DNA from: Theocolax elegans | Taxonomy: Eukaryota > Arthropoda > Insecta > Hymenoptera > Cerocephalidae | Direction: 5' to 3' | NCBI GenBank assembly: GCA_026168455.1 | Contig: CM047429.1 | Coordinates: 34,207,577 to 34,271,576 of the forward strand | Length of the DNA stretch: 64,000 nucleotides | Shown: one piece after another, positions 46,089 through 57,260 of the stretch | Position numbering within the stretch: the stretch's first letter is position 1 | Layout: every line of letters starts with the position of its first letter | Notes under the pieces: model-generated | Seen by the model: only the letters and a program-made list of their open reading frames with translations | What the model was told of the DNA's origin: nothing | The model's database searches: none | Made by a program: the position numbers and the translations under genes

Positions 46089-47765
46089 AACATAAATTCG
46101 GTTAACTTCGACAGGAGTCGAAAGGATCCACGCCGAGCAGACCATAACTGCTTATGCCCAAGCAAACCCCGACGTCACAACAACCTCGTATGCGTTTACA
46201 GGAGCCCGAACTGCTTCTGGAAGTAGAGAAACACCTAGTGGCACCCAATAACCAACTCATTGCAAACGTTATCAATCCAGCTCCACCGAGATAAACCAGA
46301 CCTAAAACTATCCGTATGAATCAGGCGATTCCTCGACTGCGGTCTCAACGGAGTAAAGCGTATCTAACCCCGTCGAAGTTCTTGACGACGAGATGGCAGA
46401 ACATTTGGGAAACGCAGCCGTACTTCCAGCGTTTGCAGAGTGGGGCACGGTCTTGCAACGTATCGAAAAGTATACAACGGCAAATCGGATCCTGGAAGAG
46501 CCATGTACGGAGCAATGTTACCAAAATCTCGCTTTCGAGTGGCCATAGTTTCCCAAACTCCTTCTCGCCTAGCGCGAAGTAATCTTATGGTTTCCCTGTA
46601 CTCTGAGCATCAGAGAGAAAAAGAGAAAGTCGTCCTGTTCCTTCGCGAGAAATACCTGCTGTTTTAGCGAGTTCAGTTCGATGTCGATAAAGCAGTACGC
46701 ATACAAACCATGCTCGAGCTCTTACGATTGGCGCTGAAAATGGGTCTCCGGCTGATCAACACCTTCACAGAGCTGCAGAGCAAGGCTATCGCTTCCGAGC
46801 AAAGCTGAGGATGAGGTCACCCGACGAAAGATGATCGTCTCCGACGAGAAAAAGACGCAAAAGGTGACTGCTCGATCCCTAGATCAACGGAGTTACCAAA
46901 GTGTTGATATTACCCCGAGCGACAGCTACATCGAGAATGTCTACTCTACAACCGTCCGTTAATCCTCGGGCTGCCCTGGCTGATCGCTGAGAAGGGTATG
47001 CTAGACTTCACCCAACAAGTGCTGTACCTAGGCAGCTACATACGGGTGACGATACCGTTGGTACATCGCCCATATATGAAGGAAAGAACCATTCCTCTTC
47101 CTTGGGAGTAGATCGATCATAGTGTAGAAAGTGAGGTCGCAGACACATTATGCCATACCTTACATAAATACAGCTGTGTATTTTCATAACCTGGCGGATG
47201 TCTCGCTCAAACGGACAAAGTCGTCCGTAAGATACGCGTTATGTCTCAATAAGCATTTCGTCTCCGACCGTACAGATGCTCAATGGAGCATGCGGAAATT
47301 ATCGAGCAGCAAACGCAGAAAATGCTGGCCGATGGAGTAATCAAACCAACCTGTTCGCCTTACTGCTCGCCGATCGTTCTTGTAAAGAAGAACTTACGAC
47401 TAACCCGGCCTTGACAGAATGTTACTATCTCCATAACAGCATCCTCTGGCACCGTAAAACTCCGGAATAGCCTAGGGGATTAGCAGTACCACAGAGCATC
47501 ATCGAACGAATCCGAACGAACATCATCGAATATTATGACTCAACATCTGCAGCGCATCCTGGCACCAAAGAGACACTCTATCGTATTCAAGCAACCTACA
47601 GCTGGTCCAAGATGCGACTATTCGTACGCGACTGTATACGCTATTACCGACTGTGCAATACATGTAAAAGTGCAAGACCAAAGACACCGAAGTCCCTTCG
47701 TCCGCATCAGCCATCCCAACTATGGGGACCCTACCCTTGTACCAGCAGGAGAAAACGCTTCATCC
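46089..47765 (+). pseudogene. Gypsy 2 coding remnant, RT core deleted
   Basis: Heavily broken plus-strand frames. A possible gag remnant spans about 46316-46670. Around 46960-47060 are protease-end phrases. At 47270-47390 the start of RT reads EIIEQQTQKMLADGVIKPTC followed by SPYCSPIVLVKKN. The sequence then jumps to the region before integrase (CYYLHNSILWHRKTPE, AVPQSIIERI, AAHPGTKETLYRI) and the integrase zinc site ending CNTCK (about 47600-47680). The whole RT catalytic and RNase H region is missing. The 3-prime side is cut by a MITE at 47769. Confidence 0.68.
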
Positions 47766-47768
47766 AAT

Positions 47769-48538
47769 CCGAATTTCAATTAGTATCAAAGCTGTAGCCA
47801 ATTAAAAAATTGAAATTTTTGAAAAAAATGACTTTGGCCATTTTTATCACATAAGCACTCAAAATCTAACAATTTTTTCTTATATACATTAAATTTGAAA
47901 AAGTTTATAAATTTCAAGAAGAATCTGTTGAAATATTTCATTTATATTAGTTTAAAACATTGATTATAGTTATAATTAATAAAAACCTTTATAGTCAAGA
48001 AAGGGTTGTACGATCAAAAATTTTTTATTTATTTAAAAATCTAATTCATCGATGATTAATTACCTTCAAAATGATGCAAAGTTTGAGTGCGGTAGAGAAT
48101 TCTAGATAAAATTATGGTGTATTTAGTCAAATGTCTTAAATATAGAGACGCGAATGCATTTTATGAAAAAAAACAGAATAACCAAATACTTGCATTCAAA
48201 TAATAGGGCATTGTTATTCCTCAATAACAATAAAACATACTGTTTACTGTTAGTCACTGACACTTATCAATCTTTAAGCTGCTTACAAACACAAAACAGT
48301 AGGTGTTACCACTTATACCTGTTATATAATTGAATAAATACCTGAAACATTTTATATATAACAAATATATTATTCGCTTCCCAGGATGAATAATAAAGTA
48401 ATGTGAACTTTTAGAAAACAATGGTGATTTCATAAGTACTTATATATAATATATACTATATACTTTATTATACAAATAATTTTTCAAATATTCAATTTTT
48501 TGATTGGCTACAACTTTGGTACTTATTGAAATTCGGGT
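47769..48538. mobile_element. 770-bp MITE with 55-bp inverted ends
   Basis: The left end CCGAATTTCAATTAGTATCA matches the complement of the right end, which ends TACTTATTGAAATTCGGG. The matching continues through AGCTGTAGCCAATTAAAAAA. The interior is AT-rich and non-coding. No clear target duplication was seen. Confidence 0.75.
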
Positions 48539-49490
48539 CTAAAAATTTAGCTACACTCTATTTAAGTAGTTTTTACTGATTCCATACATTAAAACAAAAT
48601 TATATTTTTAAATGTATCACCTCACATGGAATCTCGCATATATATTATCCCATATAGATTATACGTATTTTGTACTATATACCGGTTAACAATGTATACA
48701 TTTCGGTTATTCATATGATATAACTACCTATAGATTCCTTGGCTTTAGAAACGTTGATGATGTGTCCATGTATTGATGTTGTGTCCAAAATGCATGTATT
48801 ACTACAATGACTTGTACATACACATAAAGCGCTTTTGACTTATAAGTTGTTAGTAAATCATGCATATGTATGGTAATAAATAAAATGTAAATTTCCCTAT
48901 TTTACTAAAATGAAAGTAGTAGTATTCATGTTTCGACATATATGCAAGTTAAAAATATATATGTATTTGTCTATTTTCCCTATACGCAAAAGATTTTAGC
49001 ATATTTCTCGTATATGCAAAAATAAATATATGAATTTGCGTATTTTGCTTATACACATTTTGCATATTTTACTTATATCGAAATATATAAAGAATAACAT
49101 TTCGGAGAGAATGTATGTGTATCTACAGCAATAGCAATAGATCTTAGATATATATTTGCATATAGGGATGTAGCAGTGAATCCTGGACGTATTCTGCAGT
49201 TGAATATGTACGAACATCGACAGCATAAGTTGAAAGTAGAGTTGAAACAGCAGCAATACAAACTGGACGTATACCAACAGCAGAGCTTGTACAAGCAGAG
49301 CAGCCGCAGGAGAAGATAAAAAAAACATCGCCATCTGCAGGCCTTGAATATACATCTATAATAGATCTCGTGCAAGCTGTATGAAGAAAATATGAAGATT
49401 TATAGCAGGAGTAACATCCGTACATCCTTGTGATACGTAGTAACAAGATCAGTTAAAGATGTATTAGTACCAGCAACCGTATACTCTATG
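48539..49490. other. AT-rich intron-like sequence
   Basis: No gene recognised. A phrase like TATTTTGCTTATACACATTT recurs loosely at 48970-49080, as a degenerate short tandem repeat. Confidence 0.45.
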
Positions 49491-49496
49491 ACCATA

Positions 49497-49800
49497 ACCT
49501 GATTGGGGTGTAATCACCTCGGATTTGGATGTAGTGACCCAAAAAAACCCAAAATAGGTACAATGATTGTAGCCTTTTTGAATGAATTTCGATGATTTGA
49601 CCTTCAAATGACCTTGATGTAGAGGTTATTGGATTAAAGTAACGTTGGGTTTGGAATCAGCGACCCCAAAAACCCCTAGATACGATGGTTTTAGCCTATT
49701 TTTATTGAATTTTGATATTTTTACCTTCAATTAACCTTGAACACGACCTGATGGGGGCAAACTGACCCCGGATTCGGAATCAGCGACCCACATTACGTAT
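49497..49800. repeat. Three-unit degenerate tandem repeat (about 125 bp)
   Basis: Units near 49500, 49620 and 49740 share TGGGGTGTAATCACC or a like opening, GGATTTGGATGTAGTGACCC or GGTTTGGAATCAGCGACCCC, AAAAACCC, GATGGTTTTAGCC and a TTGACCTTCAA/AACCTTGA end. They look like decayed satellite units. Confidence 0.7.
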
Positions 49801-49839
49801 AAGTACCATGGTCCGGTGGTTGGGACTTTGACTTTTTTT

Positions 49840-50290
49840 TGTGGGGCTGTGTAATTAGCGCTAGGTCCATATGTCATATGTTTCGTAGCAATGTCATGCA
49901 GTCGTGGACTAGTTACTTTTTCTAGAATTTCAGCTGATATATGTTTGTCAACACTTTTAAGATTAGTCAATTTGTAACCATACTTTAGAGTCACTACTAA
50001 ATGCATATGATGTAAACTTCGTTTATGAAACTCTATTATGTATACGTATAATGCTGATATGTCAAAAAAACTTCGTTTAGTTATTAGATCAAGTAATCGT
50101 TCTTTTTTTAATAAAATACGCATGTTACTATATCAGGTCGTATTGCAAGCTTGTTGAACAGAATTACATATCATTCTTAAAAATATGCCAGGTTTTCCTT
50201 TGAAATTAACGATCGCTGTAAAATCCTGTTAGCACTGTTGCATATGACGAGGAGATCCAATCAATGTTGAAATAATTACTGTTTTACTTA
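49840..50290 (-). pseudogene. Second Helitron Rep fragment
   Basis: The minus-strand frame 50123-49731 reads ALYVYIIEFHKRSLHHMHLV, with H-M-H as the HUH site, then DKHISAEILEKVTSPRLHDI and ATKHMTYGPSANY. This matches the Helitron Rep segment (YVIEFQKRGLPHAHLLV ... AEIP ... HMIHGPCG). Upstream in broken frames, IGSPRHMQQ and KGKPGIFLRMICN extend the match to about 50290. It differs from the 2.1-kb copy, so it is another family member or an old fragment. Confidence 0.75.
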
Positions 50291-51163
50291 CATGACTACT
50301 AATGTCATTTCATCGAACCTTTACATGATTCTATTTTTAATTCTTTTTCAAATAAGTTTACCTTTTTCAATTGTTGGTTTAATAGCTCATACCATTGTTA
50401 TTTCGCAACACGTATTGATGCCATTTTTGTATTCCACAAGGATAGAATAAGGGATAAGTCCTGGGTTCAATATTAGGATCTATTGTACTAACAAATAACT
50501 TTTAATAATAGATAGTAAAGGTTTTAAATAGTTTTTAATTTTAAAATTACTGCATATTACAGGAAAAATTATTATACTGTTCACAAAGGAGGGACAAACT
50601 GGCATTGCATTAAATTTTACAATACAGTATATCAATTATTATGGAAATTCCGTGTAAGGAAAAATTTATTTTGTAACTGCTTGCGCGCCAGCATTTTTCT
50701 ATTTTTTTTCTGATTGATTTAGTATTTCAAATATTTTAATTTATTAAGTATATTTTCCGAAATCAAGTAGAATACATTAAAAAATCTGCACTGTCGAACA
50801 TCAAGATTCGAACTTGGGATACCCTACATCGAAGTCGAGCACCTATTACCGCCTGCACCATTAACACTTTTCTCTTGAATTACTTTAAATATCTTTCATA
50901 TGCTACACGCCGCTCGAATAATATCGGAACTTTATTAATATTATTGCATTATTCCATTATTAAGATTAATAAACGTATATTATCAGTTATTAACTTCTTT
51001 TCATAAAAATTCTCTTTCTAGTGGCTACTAAAAATATTATAAAAGTTTATAAATATTGTTATTTTTTATAACAATTTTAATTTTTTTAAAAATCTTAATA
51101 TATTTATATTTAACATTCCACGTGAAGTGGTTTGATTTACTATAATTTATAATAAGTTAGACT
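50291..51163. other. AT-rich sequence with one tRNA-like island
   Basis: No coding gene recognised. It contains the tRNA-like segment listed separately, and a TTCCACGTGAAGTGGT palindrome near 51117. Confidence 0.4.
50779..50862 (-). ncRNA. tRNA-like (SINE or tRNA pseudogene)
   Basis: On the minus strand TGGTGCAGGCG (50850-50860) fits the pol III A box. AGTTCGAATCT (50804-50814) fits the B-box core. A T6 run lies at 50779-50784. A clean acceptor stem is lacking. A tRNA-derived SINE remnant is most likely. Confidence 0.5.
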
Positions 51164-51167
51164 TTAA

Positions 51168-51865
51168 GGGTAGAGTATGGTCTAAAATTTTAAAAAAATC
51201 AATTTTTTTTTATTTTATAAACAAGTTCTAAATATTACGTAGAATATGCGTAAATAACGTTTAATATTATAAAACTTATGTGCTTACATAATTTCAGCAT
51301 TAAATAATCTTCAGTTAATGCAGTAAGTCATGTATTTTTATCTTTAAAGCTATATAATTCAAAAACTATTTTTTATACCTTTAAAACATTCTTTGCAGGA
51401 CAATTTTTGTCGTAGCCATCTGAAATTTTGCACACATCTTGAGGTATGTATGAATTACAAAGTTATACAGCCTTTTTTGTTTAAAATTATATGTGACATT
51501 TTTATTACTACTTTTTAATGAAAAATCTGATATTTTTAAGGCAATTATATAAACAAATTAGGTTTATCGAGCCCGAAATTGCATTTTTATAGATAAACCT
51601 TATTCGCTGTGTGAAGTTGTAGCTCTTATATGTATAAGTTTGAAATTTTTTTACCGGAGTCCTTTGATAACTTTTACCCTGCAAGGAGTTTTTTCAATTT
51701 GTAACTGTTTTAGACCTAGTTTGTTAAATATTTTAATATTTTACGTGATTTGGATGTTAGTAATTATCAATAAAGAATATTTTTTATAATATATTTGATA
51801 AAGATGACATTTCACATAATATTTTATAAAAATTAAAAAAATATTTTTCTAACCATACTCTATCC
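51168..51865. mobile_element. 698-bp MITE in a TTAA site
   Basis: Ends GGGTAGAGTATGGTCTAAAA and the complement of TTCTAACCATACTCTATCC are inverted repeats of about 27 bases. TTAA flanks both sides (51164-51167, 51866-51869). No coding sequence is present. TTAA targeting is a piggyBac-superfamily habit, though others share it. Confidence 0.8.
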
Positions 51866-52231
51866 TTAAGATACGGTTGTATGAAATAAAAAGATAGTTA
51901 AAATTTTATTTTTCGTACGTTATTTTGTTATAAAACACAACACAAATTCTGTATATCTATACACTCATCTGTAAATAAAAATTATCATAATGTTGTTGAT
52001 GATGTGAAACGTTGATTATGTTATCTTTATTTTATAACTACTTTAGATAATTGAACTTACTTTGAAAAAGCAGTACGTAGTGGAATAATTTCCACTTAGT
52101 AATAGTAGACCCTTTACACTGTGGTCTACGACCATGTCTTTCGACGACAAACACTTCACTGATGAACGTGTTTCGAAATACGTATAAAGGAATTTAGTTA
52201 TTGTCTACATAGAAGTATCTTATTCGTAATT

Positions 52232-52726
52232 TTACCCCAAAATATCGTGTTTTTAACGCAATCCATTAAAAAATGCATAATATAGTTTTTTAGCAAAAAA
52301 ATTTTTATTTCACTATTTGTTTCACGATTACACAACAAAATTTCAACTTGCTTTTGTACAGCCCAATAACCCAACCATCCATAAACCTCTTTATCGAGCT
52401 GAACTTGCTTTTGGGTTAAACGATTATTAAAAAAATTGACAACTTCAAATCATCATTCACAGCCGGAGTCCGTTATTATCGAAGGCCCGACCCTGAATAA
52501 CGATTTGAAGTTGTCAATTCTTTAATAATCCTCTAGCCCAAAAGGTTAGTTAAGGACCACTGTGTCTGCATATGTAGTTTTTTTAAATCGTGAAATAAAA
52601 ATAATTTTTTTTGTTCAAAAACGGTCGGTAACACATATCTCTACTAAAATTAAAAAAAAATAATTAAATACTTATTTGATGCATTTTTTAATCGATTGAG
52701 TTAAAAAAACATGTTTTTTTGGGGGG
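52232..52726. mobile_element. About 495-bp foldback MITE
   Basis: Outer inverted repeats (ACCCCAAAATATCGTGTTTT on the left; complement of AACATGTTTTTTTGGGG on the right) continue through CATTAAAAAATGCAT. They lead to a central hairpin whose stem is ATTGACAACTTCAAATC and its complement (about 52440-52530). Non-coding. Confidence 0.72.
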
Positions 52727-52959
52727 AGTCAAATTCCAAACGAATATCATAAGGGAAAATATTTGTGGAAATATAGTATTTATATTTATCATTGAATCCG
52801 GTAATACTATTTTAATATACATTGCTAATTGTAAGTTCATTGTACTACATATTAATTATAGTATTAATAAAAAATTTCAATTAAACATAATTTAAAACAG
52901 TATATTTAACAATACTGTATACTGGAATAATTATACTGCAATAATATATTGTAACAGTA

Positions 52960-53370
52960 CCGACACGGTGGCGGAGTGGCGGAGACGCACCTCGGCCGGT
53001 CACGAAAGTTAAGCAGCACTGAGTGCGGCTCGCACTTGGATGGGTGACACCATTGCTTGTGCGGCTTTCGGGATCGGTTAGGTGTTTTTCCACACTTCAC
53101 AACGTGAGCGGAAGGTGTGGAACATTCAGTTTCGGTGTTTGGGCCTACGCAAGGTGTCTAAACAGAATGTTTCAATACACCGGCCGTCTCGGGGAAGGTT
53201 TTTCTACAAGGTTTTCCTCACGGGCATAACCCCGGGCAAATGCGAGACGGTGGGGACCGGGATGGGAAAAATTGGAATGTTTTCACCCCCACACATAGGT
53301 GCTAGGGGTGTCCCTGTAAAACCCCGATTAATGGGTATACGGGGTGATGAGCCAAGAGAATAAAAAAAAG
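52960..53370 (+). mobile_element. 5S rRNA-derived SINE, copy 2
   Basis: The same family as 22601-23046: a 5S-like head with GGTCACGAAAGTTAAGCAGC and CACTTGGATGGGTGACACC, a shared body (CATAACCCCGGGCAAATGCG) and an A-rich tail. A perfect 17-base target duplication, AATATATTGTAACAGTA, flanks it (52943-52959, 53371-53387). It retains the GGGTGACACC that copy 1 has lost by one base. Confidence 0.9.
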
Positions 53371-53387
53371 AATATATTGTAACAGTA

Positions 53388-54270
53388 ACAACATTTTAAT
53401 TGTAAATATTTTAAAAAAAATTATGGTGTTATATTAAATATTTCTAGATAGTAAATTTGACTAAGTGAATTATAGTAAAAAATACAGTCAAATATGAATA
53501 AGTATACTGGACTCATTGTACTAAAAAAGTTGGTTGATTTAAGTATGCATTTTTAAGTAATTTAGCCATAGTATAGTGAAATCAATAAAATAATCAGGTT
53601 GTTTTAGTTATATTCTAGTTTACTATATTTTTTTGTAAATATTGCTATACAGCTTTATGTAGCGTTACGTATAGCATTACGGCTGATATAGACTCAATGA
53701 ATTACACATTTCGTAAAAAAATTAACCTTTGCTGCCAAGAGTAATATAACAATTACCTTAATTTTAGTTATAGCTATGGGGGAAAGTATCTTTCAACATC
53801 TCTACGTAGCTGTAAAGTTTATGTTTGCAGTATGTTTATCGTAGAAATCGACACCTGACTACAGCGGCATTCAAAGCCTCGAGATCAAGCGGTTATCGAC
53901 GGAGGCTATAGCTTCGACATCCCCTTAAACTAAATTTTTAATTGATGTTTATATTAATACATTTTATTTTTAGTTGCGAATTTAAAAAATCTTACGTTTA
54001 CGAATACATTTATCATAGCTTTGGCTATATTGAAATCTTGAGTTTTAGCTTACATTGCCTTTATGGCTTTTTAGCCTGATCATCATATAGTTTTCAATAT
54101 TAAAATTGCCAGCTCTAGTGTTATTTGGCTTACTTAGCCTAGATTACTACTATGACCTTAATTCAGCAAATTTTAGCAAGCTCCAAATACAAACTTTTTA
54201 CAATAAATAAATACGTACTATTCGCATCAATTTTAAATTCTAATTAATTTTTGTTTCTAACATACATTTT
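53388..54270. other. AT-rich sequence, no gene seen
   Basis: No coding frame or RNA recognised. A GC-richer stretch at 53840-53920 ends CATCCCC next to TTAA and could be the edge of an old TTAA-targeted element. Confidence 0.4.
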
Positions 54271-54277
54271 TTTTACC

Positions 54278-54620
54278 CCGTTGAAAAAGTTACTATTGAT
54301 TCAGTATTGATTCTGTGATGAAATCATTATGGAATTAATAAATAATAGCTACTGATATTGATCAAAATCAAGACTGACTCAGTAGTAAGTTCTCACCAAA
54401 ACGCAAAACTGATTTCTTACTGAATTAGTACAAAATCAGTAATGAATTAATGTTGTATCATTACGGAATCAGTACTGTATTAATTTTGAAATTATTCAAA
54501 TGAAGAAGGGCAATGTGCCCTTAAAAATTCAGTATTCAATCAATTCAGAATCAGTGTCAAATCAATACCCTGTTAAAAAAATTTACGCTAATTCAGTACT
54601 GATTTCTCTAAAAAATGAAA
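54278..54620. repeat. Degenerate repeat around AATCAGTACTGA
   Basis: Short words such as AATCAGTA, ATTCAGTA and TACTGATT recur over ten times on both strands. A longer phrase, ACCCCGTTGAAAAAGTTAC then ATTCAGTA, returns as ACCCTGTTAAAAAAATTTAC about 290 bases later. Confidence 0.55.
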
Positions 54621-54779
54621 AAATAAAATTTTTTAGATAATTCTCTAAAAAAAATTAGGTAAAAACAAATAAAATTGTCAAAAAAACATAAATTAATAAA
54701 AAAAAGTATTACACATTTTTCTGTTTATGTTAATTATTGACCCATCCACTTATTAACCGCGGTAAATGCTGCTTAACTA

Positions 54780-55140
54780 TCATGATCAATCATTTCTCAG
54801 TCTATTCTGAATACTACATTCACAAACAGTTACAAAGATAATAAAAACATATTTGTAGACATTTCAAAAAGCCCAGTTAGAATTTATTTTAATGGTATTA
54901 ATTTTAATGGAATAAACATATTTTTAAAAATATGGATAATTTCATGCAAGTTAAAATTTTGATGTACATATCGATACCATATTAGAAGAACAATATATAT
55001 TTAGTAATATATTGCAGCAATTTCATATTAATTGTAACTAGGCTTTTTGAAACGTCTACAAATATGTGTTGATTATCTTATTGTAACTGTGAATGTAGCA
55101 GATAGAAGATAGTAAATCATGCAATAGTATCACTTTCAAT
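54780..55140. mobile_element. MITE with 75-bp inverted repeats
   Basis: The arms at about 54820-54896 and 55031-55105 mirror each other: ACATTCACAAACAGTTACAA with ACATATTTGTAGAC and TTTCAAAAAGCC on the left, their complements on the right. The outer edges diverge, so the exact ends are not fixed. Non-coding. Confidence 0.65.
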
Positions 55141-56827
55141 TGAATTTATTGAGTTTATTTAAGACAATCTTAGTCAGAATTTCAAAGCATTTTAAAAACA
55201 TACTCTTTATTGCTACTTTAGAATCAATCAATGCTGCCGTGATTGCATATATATTTGTCTAGAATGTAAATAAAAAATATAAGATGTTTAGAAAAATAAG
55301 CTTTTTATTGACAAATATTAAGAAACTTTTTATTAACATAAATTCTAATTCTTAATAATAAGTAATACTTTTATGGTTTACTTACTTATAAAGTAATATC
55401 GTAATCTTAAATACAAAATAAACTTTTATTTCTTTAGTAACCACAATATAAATAAATCATCTTCAAAATTTAATCTTACATTAATATGATAAATTTAAAA
55501 GTTGCATTATTTTGATCGAAGTGAAATGAAAAACGTAAAGAATTGAAAAATAAAATACATTTGAACTAATGATGAAAATTACTCTTTAAATGTTAATCAA
55601 GCTCCAGGAAGTCCAGATAACACTATGCTGACAAAATGCGGGCAAATTGTGACCACGCGTGCTGAACGTATGCTGTCACGTTGGCATCCAGGTACCTCCG
55701 CTTTTGAATAGCATGTTGACGGTATGTCGTACCGCACGCATGCCGCACATATGCTCTTAAATATTTTAAATAAGTTTTTTTTGCAAATTTAATAAATAAT
55801 TAATTAAATATAATTTTACTAAATAATTATAATAAAAATTTAAAAAATCATCTTACTTGAGCATATATACATTTGCTTTTCTACGCGCAAACATCGTTAT
55901 CGTGTCGTTTTCCCGATCCATAAAATAATAATAAAAAATACTTTATTTTTCGAGAAAAGTTATTAACAATACCGAGCGGCTAATATTATTAACTGGTGGG
56001 TATTTGTCTTCGATGAACCCGTTAAAACAGACCCTCTTATATTTAACCAAATCTTTAATTTTATAATGTCATATTATACCTATATATATTGTAACAGTTT
56101 GGTTGCCGCACGGATGTTTATTTCAATATCGCGGCTGCTCAGCGGTACGGTTAAATTTACCGTATTTAAATAAACGTATTTTTCCCGCGTTGCGGCGGCG
56201 GTTACCTGTCCGCTCTACCAAATCTGTTAAGTGTTAGTCTAAAACCGAGGTACTGTTTCAGATAACAACCAGGTAAAAAAATCAAATCTGAAATTGACAG
56301 CGAAACAGGGATATCGCTTCACCGTTCTAAAGCGAGCTGGGGAAATATTTGTCAAGTTTATAAATAAATTATATTATAAACAGTAGTTCAGAAACGTTTG
56401 TAAAAATAATTTATTATTTTGCTTAGCGAAAAATTAAAGACTGGTAAGGAAATTAATAGATTGATGGAACCTACGGGCCACGACAACCAGTTATAAAGAC
56501 ATAATTTTAATAATAAATATCTTATAATTATATCTAAACTAAAAATATAAAGTAATCAAATACGCAGTACTATAGCATATAATAGGATATTGGAGAAAAA
56601 GAGAAAAATATAAAAAAAAATGTAAAAGCGAATGAAAAGAGTTGCCAGGATAGGCATAAAAGGAAGAATTAGTGTATAAATCTAATACTGCTAGATTATG
56701 CACTAAGGAGAAGGAAAAGGGGAGGAAGAGAAGATACTTAAAAGATCGTCCCTCGCTAAGGCGAAGTCACGCAAAGAAGAGCGAGAGTGAAATAAAAGAC
56801 AAACTTGCGATTTGAACGAATTGTTAT
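55141..56827. other. AT-rich sequence with two GC-richer islands
   Basis: No coding gene recognised. GC-richer islands at 55610-55770 and 56095-56350 probably represent decayed repeats. The second begins TGTAACAGTTTGGTTGCCGC, which could be an LTR start, but no matching end was found. Confidence 0.4.
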
Positions 56828-56831
56828 ATAC

Positions 56832-57089
56832 TGTGACGTGGTGGATCTGTATGAGTACAGATCCCCGTCACTTAGGGCTCTGTAGTACCGACGCGGCCAG
56901 CGCAAGAATCGGCACTTGGCATATGGCGCGCGTATCGGTAGGCAGAAGACATGGAAAAGTACAGCTACGACCAATTGCGGGCGTAGCGCAGTGGTAGCGT
57001 GAACGCCTTCGGATCCGAAGGGGCTCGGGTTCAAGACCTGACGCCCGTTCCTTTTTTTTAATTTGTAGCAAATGAGTCTCATTGTTACA
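56832..57089 (+). repeat. TRIM 5-prime LTR
   Basis: 258 bases from TGTGACG to GTTACA. Its start folds as GTGACG, GGATCTGTA, loop TGAG, TACAGATCC, CGTCAC (56833-56871). The tRNA-like module occupies 56977-57048. A T8 run is at 57052-57059, 30 bases before the LTR end. Confidence 0.92.
56977..57059 (+). ncRNA. tRNA-like pol III unit in 5-prime LTR
   Basis: GCGGGCG (56977-56983) pairs with CGCCCGT (57042-57048) as an acceptor-like stem. A D-arm GCGC-AGTGGTA-GCGT follows. The T-arm is TCGGG-TTCAAGA-CCTGA. TAGCGCAGTGG (56984-56994) and GGTTCAAGACC (57028-57038) fit the A- and B-box consensus fully, 33 bases apart, and T8 follows. The anticodon region is a perfect palindrome (CCTTCGGATCCGAAGG) and not a normal 5+7 arm. 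It loosely resembles tRNA-Arg with TCG anticodon. Promoter function is inferred from the boxes. Confidence 0.75.
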
Positions 57090-57100
57090 TGGCGCCCAAC
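57090..57100 (+). promoter_or_regulatory. TRIM primer-binding site
   Basis: TGGCGCCCAAC directly abuts the 5-prime LTR and complements the 3-prime end of tRNA-Lys. The same primer type is used by Gypsy 2 at 46074. Confidence 0.85.
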
Positions 57101-57247
57101 ATAAAAGTACCCATATCCTTCCAGCACCCTAGTTTCCTAGTTTCTAAGTTTTAATGATTCCATGCATAGGCTTCTGCTTTACCTACGACCCGGCTCCCTA
57201 CCCTTTCGTCCTAATATTACGATGAATCCGGGGATATTCATCGTTTA

Positions 57248-57260
57248 GGCGGGGGGGAGT
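57248..57260 (+). promoter_or_regulatory. TRIM polypurine tract
   Basis: GGCGGGGGGGAGT lies immediately before the 3-prime LTR start, where second-strand priming is expected. Confidence 0.8.

Noticed and set aside
45975..46226. An 83-codon frame across the Gypsy 2 LTR and primer site
   Set aside because: It runs through the primer-binding site and LTR edge, so it cannot be a real gene.
48996..49446. Three overlapping minus-strand frames of 100-119 codons rich in Cys, Tyr and Leu
   Set aside because: They overlap one another in all three frames, resemble no protein, and follow short-period TATA/GCA sequence.
52224..52730. A rho-independent-type terminator at the 52.4-52.5 kb hairpin
   Set aside because: The hairpin is the core of a longer terminal-inverted-repeat MITE in eukaryotic DNA.
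56977..57059. A functional host tRNA gene
   Set aside because: It occurs twice inside identical LTRs, the anticodon region does not form a normal arm, and the first acceptor pair is G-T; an LTR-embedded tRNA-derived module explains it better.
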